Assembly: GCF_000193375.1 (NCBI RefSeq)
Contig: NC_015315.1
Span: forward strand, 248,001-312,000
Source of the DNA: Thermoproteus uzoniensis 768-20
GTDB taxonomy: Archaea > Thermoproteota > Thermoprotei > Thermoproteales > Thermoproteaceae
Length of the DNA stretch: 64,000 bases
Direction of reading: 5' to 3'
Shown here: in pieces, positions 32,920 to 41,189 of the stretch
Position numbering within the stretch: position 1 is the stretch's first letter
How the letters are laid out: each line of letters begins with the position of its first letter
Notes under the pieces: model-generated
Told to the model about the DNA's origin: nothing
Databases searched by the model: none
Seen by the model: the letters and a program-made list of their open reading frames with translations, nothing else
Translations under genes and position numbers: made by a program

Positions 32920-33153
32920 ATGGTCGTCAAGGTCAAGATAGATCGGCAGAAGTGCGTCGTCGCCCACTTCTGCCTATTCTACGCGCCGACTGTTTTCATC
33001 CCCATGTTGCCTGAGGGGAAGCCGGGCGTTGCCGAGCAGTTCAGGCTCAACGGAAAGATCGACGAGGGGATTGTGCCCGACTCCCTCTACGAGGCCGTCA
33101 AGGAGGCAGAGAAGAACTGCCCCTCGGGCGCCATCAAGGTCTATAAGGAATGA
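32920..33153 (+). CDS. Small ferredoxin with a three-cysteine cluster site
   Basis: A 77-aa ferredoxin: IDRQKCVVAHFCLFYAP and later NCPSGAIKVYKE. Only three cysteines are present (C-x5-C...C-P); the usual second Cys of C-x2-C-x2-C is Ala. This pattern is known from [3Fe-4S] ferredoxins such as those that serve cytochrome P450s, and some 4Fe-4S ferredoxins complete the site with another ligand. It is a cytoplasmic electron carrier with unknown partner. Its stop overlaps the HAD gene by 4 nt (ATGA). Confidence 0.85.
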   Translation: MVVKVKIDRQKCVVAHFCLFYAPTVFIPMLPEGKPGVAEQFRLNGKIDEGIVPDSLYEAVKEAEKNCPSGAIKVYKE

Positions 33154-33773
33154 GGTACAGGGCAATCGTCCTCGACGTAGACGGCGTCTTGACCAACTTC
33201 AGGTCGGCTTGGAAGAGGGTACACGACATACTCGGCATAGACGCCGATATGAATAGGGCCCTATACGAGAGGGGCTACATAGACTACGTCGACTGGGCCG
33301 TGGCGGACGTGGCTCTGTGGCGGGGCGTGCCGAGATATATAGTCGAGGCCCTCTTCAAGCCCCGGGAGGGCTTCGACCAGCTGTGCGACGTCCTGCGCCG
33401 CGGGCCTGCCGTGGCCGTCGCGGTCTCCGCCGGCGTGGGCTACACTAGGAGGCTCGCGCACTGCTTCGCCGAGTTCTACGTAAACGACATAATCTACGAA
33501 GGGGATCTCGTGGCCGGAATAGCCGTGGGCGTGACCAACACTAACAAGGCGGAGGTGGCCGCCAAGGCCCTTTCCAAATACGGCGTATCGCTAGACGAGG
33601 CCGTCGCGGTAGGCGATAGCGAGACCGATCTGCCGCTCCTCGAAGCCGCCGGCTTCTCTATAGCGTTCAACCCCACCAGCAGGCGCGTCGAAGAGGCGGC
33701 CGACGTCGTCATCCGCTCCCAGAAGCTATATGTCCTCGCCAAGTATTTATCGAGTCTACTTTCCTCCAGTTAG
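33150..33773 (+). CDS. HAD-superfamily phosphatase (SerB/phosphoserine phosphatase-like)
   Basis: 207 aa. Motif I IVLDVDGVLTNFRSAW (DxDGV, with D-x-D nucleophile/acid), motif II AVSAGVGYTRR, motif III lysine in NTNKAEVAAKAL, motif IV AVGDSETDLPLLEAAG. The cap is of the helical C1 type with a long basic segment. The pattern is close to phosphoserine phosphatase-like archaeal HAD proteins; the substrate is unproven. It overlaps the ferredoxin gene by 4 nt, an unusual pairing that suggests co-expression. Confidence 0.85.
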   Translation: MRYRAIVLDVDGVLTNFRSAWKRVHDILGIDADMNRALYERGYIDYVDWAVADVALWRGVPRYIVEALFKPREGFDQLCDVLRRGPAVAVAVSAGVGYTRRLAHCFAEFYVNDIIYEGDLVAGIAVGVTNTNKAEVAAKALSKYGVSLDEAVAVGDSETDLPLLEAAGFSIAFNPTSRRVEEAADVVIRSQKLYVLAKYLSSLLSSS

Positions 33774-33908
33774 ATCTATTAACATTAATGATCTATTATG
33801 ATAAATCTCTTGGAAACGCCCTTAAAAATCGTTTTGCTCAATCTAATTAAGTCGTTTATATATACCCATATAGAAGTCTACTAATATATAGGGAAAATCT
33901 TTTTAGAC

Positions 33909-33918
33909 AACAATTGTT
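33909..33918. promoter_or_regulatory. Palindrome between TATA box and start of ppdK
   Basis: AACAATTGTT is a perfect 10-bp palindrome located 9-18 nt before the ppdK ATG (33927), just downstream of a CTTTTTAG TATA-like box centred near 33901. A regulator bound there would block polymerase at the start site. PPDK works in both glycolytic and gluconeogenic directions in Thermoproteus, so growth-dependent control is expected. The regulator is unknown. Confidence 0.4.
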
Positions 33919-33926
33919 CTTTAAAT

Positions 33927-36683
33927 ATGCCTAAAAAGTATGTTTACGACTTCGAAGAGGCCGATTACAGGAACAAGAAGCTCTTCGGCGGCAAGGGGGC
34001 CAGCTTAATACAAATGACGCAGCTCGGGCTGAGGGTCCCCCCCGGCTTTATAATAACTACGGAGGCTTGTAAAGACTTCTTCGCGCCTAGGAGGGCCGAG
34101 ATAGCTGAGCTGGAGGCGCTCCTCGAGAAACAGCCTCCTCCCGAGGTGAGGGACCAGGCGATAGGCAAGCTCTTCGCGTTGATCAACGGTCTGGACTTGC
34201 CGCAAGGCCTCTGGGAGGAGGTCCTGCAACACATGAGGCGTCTCGAGGAGAAGGTGGGCAGGAAATTCGGCGATCCGGAGAACCCGTTGTTGGTCTCTGT
34301 GCGCTCCGGCGCGGCGGTCTCCATGCCCGGCATGATGGACACCGTGCTCAACCTGGGCCTCAACGACCAGACCGTCAAGGGGCTGGCCAAACAGACCGGC
34401 AACGAGTGGTTCGCGTACGACGCCTATAGGCGCTTCGTCAACATGTTCGGCAGAATAGTTCTGGGCATCGACGACAAGCTGTTCTCCTCGGCTTGGGAGG
34501 AGATAAAGAAGAAGTACAACGCCAAGGAGGACCCCGACGTACCTCTAGAGGGTTTGAAAGAGGCCGTCGAACGGTTTAAGGAGATAATAAGGAGACAATA
34601 CGGCGAGTTCCCGCAAGACCCCTGGGAACAGCTCAAGCTGGCCATAAAGGCAGTCTTCCGCTCTTGGGACAGCCCACGCGCCATATTCTACAGAGTAGCC
34701 GAGAAGATAACGCCCGACGTGGCCGACTGCACCGCGGTCAACGTGGTGACGATGGTCTTTGGCAACATGGGCTGGGACTCCGGCACGGGCGTCGTGTTCT
34801 CGCGCGACGTGGCCACCGGCGAGAATAGGCTCTACGGCGAGTTCCTCCCCGTCGCCCAAGGCGAGGACGTAGTCGCCGGCATAAGGACCCCGATGGATAT
34901 AGAGGAGTTCAGGAAGAGGTTCCCGCACCTATACGACGAGCTGTACAAGGGCGTGAAGTTGTTGGAGAAAGCCAACAAGGACGTACAAGACGTCGAGTTC
35001 ACCGTGGAGAGGGGCAAACTCTACTTCCTCCAGTGTCGCAACGCGAAGATGACCCCGCTGGCCAGAGTCAAGACGGCGGTCGATATGGCCAAGGAAGGCG
35101 TTATCACCAAGGAGGAGGCCTTGTTGAAGGTATCGCCTGACCACGTACTCCAGTTGCTCTACCCGCGTATAGATCCCAAGGCCAAGGCCCAGCCGATAGC
35201 CAAAGGCCTCCCCGCGAGCCCCGGCGCCGTGTCGGGCCAGCTGGTGTTCCACCCAGACGACGCCGTGAGGTGGGCGCGCGAGGGCAAGAAGGTGATCTTG
35301 GCCAGAGTGGAGACTAAGCCGGACGACGTCCACGGCTTCTACGCGGCTGTCGGCATCTTGACGAGCAGAGGAGGGATGACCTCCCACGCCGCCGTCGTGG
35401 CCAGAGCCATCGGCAAGCCGGCAGTGGTCGGCGCTGAGGCCTTGGTAATCGACGAGGCGGCCAAGACCATGAGCGTCGGCGGGCAGGTGTTCAAGGAAGG
35501 CGACTGGGTCACCATAGACGGCAACACGGGCAACGTCTACGCCGGGGTGGTGCCCACGGTGGAGCCCGAGCTGATACCGGAGCTGGAGGAGCTGTTGAGC
35601 TGGGCCGACGAGGTCAGAAGGCTCGGCGTGAGGGCCAACGCCGATCTGCCCGAGGACGCCGCCCTGGCCAGGAAGTTCGGCGCTAGGGGCATAGGGCTTT
35701 TGAGGATAGAGCGAATGTTTAGAAAGCCGGAGAGGCTCGATCTGCTTCGCAAAGTGATACTGGCCGAGACCCGCGAGGAGAGGGTCAAACACCTAGAGCC
35801 GCTGTACAGGATGCTGAAGGGCGACTTCAAGGAGATTTTCAAGATCATGGACGGCTTGCCCGTCATCGTCAGGTTGATAGACCCGCCGCTCCACGAATTC
35901 CTGCCGAAGCCCGAGGAGGTCCTGCAACAGATATACGAGGCAAAGGCCGCCGGCAGGGACACAAAGGAGCTGGAGCGGCTCTACGCCAGAGTCAAGGCGT
36001 TGCAGGAGGCCAACCCGATGTTGGGCCACCGCGGCGTGCGCGTCGGCGTGACCTACCCCGAGTTCTACTACTACCTCTCCAGGGCTATAGCTGAGGCCGC
36101 CGCCGAGCTCAAGAAGGAGGGGCACAACCCGGTGGTGGAGATAATGATACCGCAGGTAAGCGACGTGAGGGAGATAAGATATGTCAAGGAAAAGGGCATA
36201 CTCCCCGCACTGCGCGACGTGGAGAAGGAGACAGGCGTGAGGCTGGAGGTCAAGATAGGCACTATGGTGGAGACCGTGAGGGCCGCCCTCACCATGGACC
36301 AGATAGCTAAGGAGGTCGACTTCATAAGCTTCGGGACCAACGACCTGACCCAGGCCGTCTTCAGCTTCAGCAGAGACGACGCCGAGAACAAGTTCATACC
36401 GCAGTATCTAGATCTCAAGATACTCGACGCCGACCCCTTCGAGACGCTGGACGTGGCAGGCGTCGGCAAGCTGGTGGAGCTGGCCGCGCGGACCGCCAAG
36501 GAGGTGAACCCCAAGATAGAGGTCGGCGTATGCGGCGAGCACGGCGGCGATCCCAAGTCCATATACTTCTTCGAAAAGACCGCGGTGGATTACGTCAGCG
36601 CCTCGCCGTTCAGAGTGCCTCTAGCGAGGCTCGCGGCGGCTCAGGCGAGGATACTGGGCGGCGGCAAGGCCGATAGGGAATAA
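33927..36683 (+). CDS. ppdK: Pyruvate, phosphate dikinase
   Basis: A 918-aa enzyme with all three domains. The N-terminal ATP-grasp part has LFGGKGASLIQMTQLGLRVPPGF and VSVRSGAAVSMPGMMDTVLN. The central phosphohistidine domain has ILTSRGGMTSHAAVVARA with the catalytic His. The C-terminal PEP/pyruvate TIM barrel has RGIGLLRIERMF, LGHRGVRVGVTYPEFY, FGTNDLTQ and VGVCGEHGGDP with the catalytic Cys. It interconverts pyruvate, ATP and Pi with PEP, AMP and PPi. Thermoproteus uses PPDK alongside PEP synthase and pyruvate kinase. It is slightly longer than the usual 880 residues. AT-rich upstream DNA (33774-33926) holds its promoter. Confidence 0.97.
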   Translation: MPKKYVYDFEEADYRNKKLFGGKGASLIQMTQLGLRVPPGFIITTEACKDFFAPRRAEIAELEALLEKQPPPEVRDQAIGKLFALINGLDLPQGLWEEVLQHMRRLEEKVGRKFGDPENPLLVSVRSGAAVSMPGMMDTVLNLGLNDQTVKGLAKQTGNEWFAYDAYRRFVNMFGRIVLGIDDKLFSSAWEEIKKKYNAKEDPDVPLEGLKEAVERFKEIIRRQYGEFPQDPWEQLKLAIKAVFRSWDSPRAIFYRVAEKITPDVADCTAVNVVTMVFGNMGWDSGTGVVFSRDVATGENRLYGEFLPVAQGEDVVAGIRTPMDIEEFRKRFPHLYDELYKGVKLLEKANKDVQDVEFTVERGKLYFLQCRNAKMTPLARVKTAVDMAKEGVITKEEALLKVSPDHVLQLLYPRIDPKAKAQPIAKGLPASPGAVSGQLVFHPDDAVRWAREGKKVILARVETKPDDVHGFYAAVGILTSRGGMTSHAAVVARAIGKPAVVGAEALVIDEAAKTMSVGGQVFKEGDWVTIDGNTGNVYAGVVPTVEPELIPELEELLSWADEVRRLGVRANADLPEDAALARKFGARGIGLLRIERMFRKPERLDLLRKVILAETREERVKHLEPLYRMLKGDFKEIFKIMDGLPVIVRLIDPPLHEFLPKPEEVLQQIYEAKAAGRDTKELERLYARVKALQEANPMLGHRGVRVGVTYPEFYYYLSRAIAEAAAELKKEGHNPVVEIMIPQVSDVREIRYVKEKGILPALRDVEKETGVRLEVKIGTMVETVRAALTMDQIAKEVDFISFGTNDLTQAVFSFSRDDAENKFIPQYLDLKILDADPFETLDVAGVGKLVELAARTAKEVNPKIEVGVCGEHGGDPKSIYFFEKTAVDYVSASPFRVPLARLAAAQARILGGGKADRE

Positions 36684-36700
36684 CGCCTTTTTGTCCAACG

Positions 36701-36749
36701 TCAGTCTGGGACGGCCAGCTCATCTAGTCCTCATATCGGACTTCATCAC
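36701..36749 (-). ncRNA. Candidate C/D box sRNA
   Basis: On the minus strand a perfect C box GTGATGA (36749-36743) is followed 35 nt later by a D box CTGA (36704-36701). Between them lies AGATGA (a C'-like box, about 36725-36720) preceded by a weak D'-like GACTA. Total length is near 49 nt, normal for the abundant archaeal 2'-O-methylation guides. Flanking bases give only a weak terminal stem. Chance matches to short boxes are possible, and no target was checked. It lies at the 3' end of the GC-rich minus-strand block. Confidence 0.35.
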
Positions 36750-36754
36750 GATCC

Positions 36755-37090
36755 GGCGCTCCCGGACCTCCCCAGGTTCGCCGCCTTCGCCGGCGCCTCC
36801 AAGCCCTACGGCTTGGGCACGCCGGCTTGGCAAGCCCCGAGGGCCGGGACGTCACGGCCTCCCGGAGAGCCGCGCGGGGGCTACGGCCGGCCCGGCGGGG
36901 TTGCGGGCCCCCCAGACCTAGGGCTCCTTTTGGAGGGGCGGGCGGCGGCCGCCCAGCCCACTGCTACCCCCGTCCTACCGGCGCGCGCCTACCCGCGCGG
37001 CCCGCCGAGAGGGTCCTCAGTCCCGGGTCCCCTCGAACGCCTGCCCGGCGGCTTATGGGTGCTCCGTCGGGGGACGGCCTCTCGGGGGCC
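36755..37090 (-). ncRNA. Probable structured non-coding RNA of unknown class (GC-rich block)
   Basis: The gap 36684-37126 contains no plausible protein gene on either strand and is conspicuously GC-rich. On the minus strand a strong promoter-like GGAAAGATTTAATA (about 37124-37111; TATA part 37117-37111) would start RNA near 37090. There a long helix begins: 37090-37078 pairs with 37012-36999 (GGCCCCCGAGAGG with CCTCTCGG-C-GGGCC). Nested inside are GTCCCC/GGGGAC (37075-37070 with 37032-37027) and small hairpins. Further hairpins follow, including CCAAGCC-GTAG-GGCTTGG near 36800-36817, a GNAR-type loop. SRP RNA and RNase P RNA were considered, but their core motifs were not found. The 3' end is a guess. 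Confidence 0.55.
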
Positions 37091-37110
37091 TAAGGATGTC
37101 CCCGCGGCGA

Positions 37111-37124
37111 TATTAAATCTTTCC
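37111..37124 (-). promoter_or_regulatory. BRE/TATA promoter of the putative structured RNA
   Basis: Read on the minus strand, GGAAAGATTTAATA combines a purine-rich BRE with a TTTAATA TATA element centred near 37114. The predicted start, 24-25 nt downstream (about 37090), coincides with the first base of the longest helix in the block. It lies just 3' of the stop codon of the protein phosphatase gene (37127), so it could also receive read-through from that gene. Confidence 0.5.
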
Positions 37125-37126
37125 GC

Positions 37127-37960
37127 CTATATCTCGACTCTGCGGATCGCCTCGTTGCTCAACAAGTCATAGATCTGGAGCACGCCGCCGTCGAGCACGG
37201 CCACCTTGGGCCTCACGGCCTTATAGGGCCCGGCCCGGCTCGTGAAGACGGTGTGGACCACCCCGTGGTGGCTCACGTAGCCTGCACTGACGTATAGATG
37301 CCCTCTGACGATCGCCTTGAGGCCCTCCTCCTTGAGGAACCTCTCCGTCGGGCCTCTGCCGTAGAGCCATATGCCGGGCCCGCGGGGGCTCGGGGCGTGG
37401 GCCTCGCAGTCGCACGGGTCGTTCCAGAGGGCTTGATAGATGAGGGGGTCCTCTGGCAGCACCAAGTCGCCGCTGGGCTTCGCCAGCTCCGCTATGGACG
37501 CGGGCTCCATGGAGGGCTCCTTGAGCGGTATCCCGCCGTGCACCGCCAAGACCGCGCCGTTGATCCTAGCCGCCACGGGCATCACCGCGAACATCCTCTC
37601 TATATCGCCGTAGAGCTCGCCGCAGTTCGGTATCCTCTTGTACAGACAGAGCTCGTCCATGAAGCCGCCGTCCTCGTTCATCAACGGCGACTCGTGGTTG
37701 CCTCTCAGCACGTAGGCCTTCCCCTCCAGGTACAGCTTGACCACGGTTGTCAAGACCTCGAGGCCCTTATTCCCCCTATCCACGTAGTCGCCCAGAAAGA
37801 GGAACCTCCCGCCATCCCACCTCTTCAAGACCAAGTCTAAGGTCTCCTTATCGCCGTGGAGGTCGCCGACTATCACCAACTTGTCCTCCTCCACGTCCAA
37901 GACCAGACCCCCCTCCTCGAACTTACGCCTAGCGTCGGCAAACAGCTGTCTCAAATCCAC
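37127..37960 (-). CDS. Serine/threonine protein phosphatase, PPP family (PP1/PP2A type)
   Basis: A 277-aa PPP phosphatase with all metal-site motifs: GDLHGD (from about residue 32), GDYVDRGNKG (about 57), RGNHESPL, VLAVHGGIP and a final VRGHLY and HTVFTSR. These residues bind two metals and the phosphate. Archaeal PPP enzymes, including one studied in Thermoproteus tenax, remove phosphate from Ser/Thr. The long acidic insert PCDCEAHAPSPRGPG with two Cys is unusual in this region. It is a single gene on the minus strand. The 120 bp upstream hold no other gene. Confidence 0.93.
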   Translation of the reverse strand: MDLRQLFADARRKFEEGGLVLDVEEDKLVIVGDLHGDKETLDLVLKRWDGGRFLFLGDYVDRGNKGLEVLTTVVKLYLEGKAYVLRGNHESPLMNEDGGFMDELCLYKRIPNCGELYGDIERMFAVMPVAARINGAVLAVHGGIPLKEPSMEPASIAELAKPSGDLVLPEDPLIYQALWNDPCDCEAHAPSPRGPGIWLYGRGPTERFLKEEGLKAIVRGHLYVSAGYVSHHGVVHTVFTSRAGPYKAVRPKVAVLDGGVLQIYDLLSNEAIRRVEI

Positions 37961-38081
37961 GGGACGGACTCGACTCCTAAATATTACGGTTTCAGTCCAG
38001 AAGCCGCCGGCGCAAAGGACCTAGTCCCATCCGAGCTGTAGACGAATTACCAAACAGCGGGGGAATCCGCAGAACACAATT

Positions 38082-39887
38082 TTAACACCTATATACGGCG
38101 TATATAGTCATTTGGGCAGACGACGGGCCGTACTCTATGGTCCCGTATGGCGTCGTGTAGCCCGCGTAGTAGACGTATAGGGTGTAGGGCGTGCCGAACG
38201 GGCCGTAGTTGAAGACGTCTGGGATATCTATGACGGCGGGCTGATGCATCGGGACGCCGTTGACTGTCCCGTAATCGCTACTGGGCAACGTCACTTGCCC
38301 GCTCCACACGAGGTTGCCGTTTTGGTCATAGAGGTATGCGTAGACGGTTCCTCCCGGCACGAGCAGAGGCGTGCCGCCTATCTGGACGTAGGCGGTATAG
38401 GTGTAGTAGCCGTTGCTTCCGCCCGCGGCACAGCCGTAGACATACACCGGGCCTGTGAGGTACGTCGAGGTGGTCGAGGAGTAGTGCCCGGGCGGCGTTG
38501 CGTTGAAGCCCAATATGTACGGGAAGTAGGAATAGCCCGTGGAGCTGGTATACGGCGCCGGGACTGCGGCCGCGAACACGTCGGCATACGCCGGCGTTGA
38601 GGAGCTGAGCCCCAGTCCTATTATGCTCACTTGCGTGTCCGACGCCTGCATCCCTGCAACCAGGTTGAGCAGAAGGTAGGCAGGCCAGCCTTCCGGCACC
38701 CCGATGAGCCTCGCCGCTATAGCGCCCACCGGTATCGTCCCGATCAATCCAAAGGGCTGGTTGTAGGACTGTATGGACGAGAACGGATATTTGTAGCCGG
38801 GTCCGCCGCCGGACGCGTGTGCCTCGTCAAACGGCGCGTACAAGATCGACGAGCCTGTGTAATTATACTGAGCCAATATACTTGATATATAGCTCAAGTC
38901 GTACGAGACGTATAGATTACCGGCTACGGCGTCTATAAACGCCTCGTATGCGTATTGATCTTGCGGCTGTGGTCTGTCGTAGGTCCCGCAGTAGAGCTGA
39001 AACTCGGCGAGCCCGATGGTGCCCACCTGGTATATATAGGCGCCTTCGTTGCCGTAGGCCGGGCCCACGAAGGCCATCTCAAAATAGGCCGCACTGGTCT
39101 GCGCCGAGGCGCCTATAAAGCGGTAGTTAACAGCCGCCGAAGCCCCGAATATGAAGCCGGCGGAGGCCAGGAAGTTTATCACCGCAGAGGTCGTCTGTTG
39201 GCTGTAAGCGCTTAGGGTTCCGCTTAGGCTAGATGTATCGAAGATCCAAGTTATGGGTATCTGCGTCTGTTGCGTCTGAGAGGAGCCGATCAGCTCCCAC
39301 CAACAGCCGGGCGGCGCCGGGGGAGTTGGCGCTTGGGCATTCGTAGCAGTGGACGCCGGCCGTGGATGCGCCGCGCCGCTCGCTATAGGCGCACCGGTCT
39401 CGAGATCTAGTCTCACCGTAGCGTAGTTAAGCCTAGAGGCGGCCAGCAACGGATTCTCCAGCGTATCTATCAGATCTTTAGGCTTATATGTGATAAATAA
39501 CATTTTGTAGTATGTCTTATTTCCGTTAACATACGTCGCGATTATTTCTAGGCCTACTCCATTCTGGCCGTATCCTTTCTCGGCCCATTCTCTTGCTATG
39601 TCTGCGAGGGCGGCGAGCGGTATTTTGGCTGTGCCGTATGTCGCCGTGCCGTTCCATATCTCGACGAGGGCTCTGCGGTGGCTTGGCGGCAGAGCCGCGA
39701 AGGCTTGGACGAAGGCGGGGACGGGGCTCCCGTTTAGGTAAGCCGCCACCGAGATCCCCGGCGCCGCCGAGCCCGACAAGACAGCCAACGCCGCGAGGAG
39801 GGCCGAGACAGCCGCCGCGGCGGCCAACGCCTTGGCCGCATCGACAAGGCCGGCCACAACAAAAAGGAAAAGACACCTAAAAACCAT
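38082..39887 (-). CDS. Secreted Tyr/Ser/Gly-rich surface protein, 601 aa, unknown family
   Basis: The N-terminus is a long Ala-rich hydrophobic signal region (ALAAAAAVSALLAALAVLS) after a short hydrophobic stretch. The rest is extracellular-type: very rich in Tyr, Ser, Gly, Thr and Pro, with almost no Lys in the second half. There is a Pro/Thr linker near residue 185 (APTPPAPPGCWW) and a few cysteines that could form disulfides (PGCWWE, LYCGTYD, VYGCAAGG, final YRC). No C-terminal anchor helix is present; the chain ends in a beta-like segment and Cys, so it may be released or bound to the S-layer. Family not recognised. Confidence 0.75.
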   Translation of the reverse strand: MVFRCLFLFVVAGLVDAAKALAAAAAVSALLAALAVLSGSAAPGISVAAYLNGSPVPAFVQAFAALPPSHRRALVEIWNGTATYGTAKIPLAALADIAREWAEKGYGQNGVGLEIIATYVNGNKTYYKMLFITYKPKDLIDTLENPLLAASRLNYATVRLDLETGAPIASGAAHPRPASTATNAQAPTPPAPPGCWWELIGSSQTQQTQIPITWIFDTSSLSGTLSAYSQQTTSAVINFLASAGFIFGASAAVNYRFIGASAQTSAAYFEMAFVGPAYGNEGAYIYQVGTIGLAEFQLYCGTYDRPQPQDQYAYEAFIDAVAGNLYVSYDLSYISSILAQYNYTGSSILYAPFDEAHASGGGPGYKYPFSSIQSYNQPFGLIGTIPVGAIAARLIGVPEGWPAYLLLNLVAGMQASDTQVSIIGLGLSSSTPAYADVFAAAVPAPYTSSTGYSYFPYILGFNATPPGHYSSTTSTYLTGPVYVYGCAAGGSNGYYTYTAYVQIGGTPLLVPGGTVYAYLYDQNGNLVWSGQVTLPSSDYGTVNGVPMHQPAVIDIPDVFNYGPFGTPYTLYVYYAGYTTPYGTIEYGPSSAQMTIYAVYRC

Positions 39888-39962
39888 TAAGGACGGCTGA
39901 CGAAGCAGAATATACGATCCTTTCCGCCAAGAGGTGCTAGCCTTAATGAGCGCGAGGCGTGC

Positions 39963-41048
39963 TCATATGTATGCTCTATATAGCCTGCCGTATCGCCCCG
40001 GCCTACCGCGGATGGGTATCTCGCGGCCGCATCTGGGGCACTTCCCATCTCTTAGCTCTATTCTGACGGCCCTATCGCCGGCGCGTTTAATGACCGGATA
40101 TCCGCAGTTGGGGCAGTACGTGTGTTGTCCTGGATGGCCGGGCAGATTGCCCACGTATACGTAGTCGAGCTCCCGCCGGGCTCTACGCCATATCTCCTCC
40201 ACCATCTCCGGCGGGGTCGGAGGGTTGTTCAGCCTATGCGCCGGATAGTACGCCGTCACGTGCAGGGGCGTATCTCTGCCGAACGAGGCGACCGCGTCTA
40301 TCACCTCCTCGGCGTCGCCGTCGTTTACGCCGGGTATCACCAGGTAGGTGAACTCCAGATGGACGCCGAGGCTCTTGGCGAGGCGCGAGGTCGCCAGCAC
40401 TTTGTCCAGCTCGGCGGCTAGCCACCTCCTGTAGGTGCTCCGGCCGCCTTTTATGTCCACGTTCATGGCCTCCATCCCGGCCTTTGCCAGCCTCTCGACG
40501 GCTTCCTCCGAGAGGTACCCGTTGGTGTTTATAGACGCGTGTAGGCCTCTGGCGCGCGCCAGCCTGAAGAGGTCCTCCGCGTATTCTGCGAGGAGCGTCG
40601 GCTCGTTGAAGCTCACGTTGACGCCGGAGTCGCCGTTCTCCAAGGCCCACTCCACGATCTTCTCGGGCGGCGCGTATGTCCCCGTGAGGCTCGCGGCCTT
40701 GCTGAGTTGCCAATTCTGGCACCAGGCACAGGGGAAGTTACAGCCCCACGTGCTTATTGTCATGGCCGAGGTGCCGGGGTAGAAGTGGAAGAGGGGCTTT
40801 ATCTCCACGGGCCTCGACTCGGCCGCCGTGAGGAGGCCGTAGACGGCAGTGTACAGCCTCCCGCCTAAGTTGAACCTAACGCCGCAGGCCCCGACGGCTC
40901 CCGGCTCCAGCCTGCACTTCCTGTGGCACAACGTACAGATGGCGGCGCCGCCCGCCGGGATCTGGTAAGGCGACGGCCTCACGTTAGGCAACCTCAACAA
41001 TTCGGCGCTCGGCTTGTACGCGGGCCGGGGCCAGGAGTATATAGGCAC
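39963..41048 (-). CDS. amrS: AmmeMemoRadiSam-system radical SAM enzyme (AmrS-like)
   Basis: A 361-aa radical SAM protein. Before the core is a zinc-ribbon-like ICTLCHRKCRLEPGAVGACGVR. The cluster motif is WGCNFPCAWCQNW (C-x3-C-x2-C); then come GVNVSFNEPTLL, NGYLSEEA and NVDIKGG. A C-terminal rubredoxin-like knuckle CPNCGYP...CPRCGRE follows. This architecture is the AmmeMemoRadiSam radical SAM partner, found with AMMECR1 and Memo proteins; neither partner is in this window. The reaction is unknown. GTG start with TATATAG about 24 nt upstream. Confidence 0.85.
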   Translation of the reverse strand: MPIYSWPRPAYKPSAELLRLPNVRPSPYQIPAGGAAICTLCHRKCRLEPGAVGACGVRFNLGGRLYTAVYGLLTAAESRPVEIKPLFHFYPGTSAMTISTWGCNFPCAWCQNWQLSKAASLTGTYAPPEKIVEWALENGDSGVNVSFNEPTLLAEYAEDLFRLARARGLHASINTNGYLSEEAVERLAKAGMEAMNVDIKGGRSTYRRWLAAELDKVLATSRLAKSLGVHLEFTYLVIPGVNDGDAEEVIDAVASFGRDTPLHVTAYYPAHRLNNPPTPPEMVEEIWRRARRELDYVYVGNLPGHPGQHTYCPNCGYPVIKRAGDRAVRIELRDGKCPRCGREIPIRGRPGRYGRLYRAYI

Positions 41049-41189
41049 GCGTCGAGCTACGCGATAGCTATATACCTACACGCCGCTGTGGCCGCGGCGC
41101 GCGGTTTTTAAAGCTCCTCGGCCATAGGTGCGAGGATCGGGTGACTGGCGAGGGCGAGCCCGAGAGGTGCGGACGCCACCTGCCGGCTC

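Noticed and set aside
34929-35792. Long minus-strand frame of about 287 codons inside ppdK
   Set aside because: Antisense shadow of a highly conserved enzyme; His/Leu/Arg-rich and without domain features.
36684-37126. GC-rich block as SRP RNA or RNase P RNA
   Set aside because: Tempting because of size, GC content, a GNAR-type hairpin and a GGCGAACC...AGGTCCGG stretch on the minus strand. But the universal SRP54-binding GGAAG/AGCAG loop and any pairing of the two RNA ends are missing, and the RNase P GAGGAAAGTCC-type motif was not found; a GGCTTAT on the plus strand alone is not enough.
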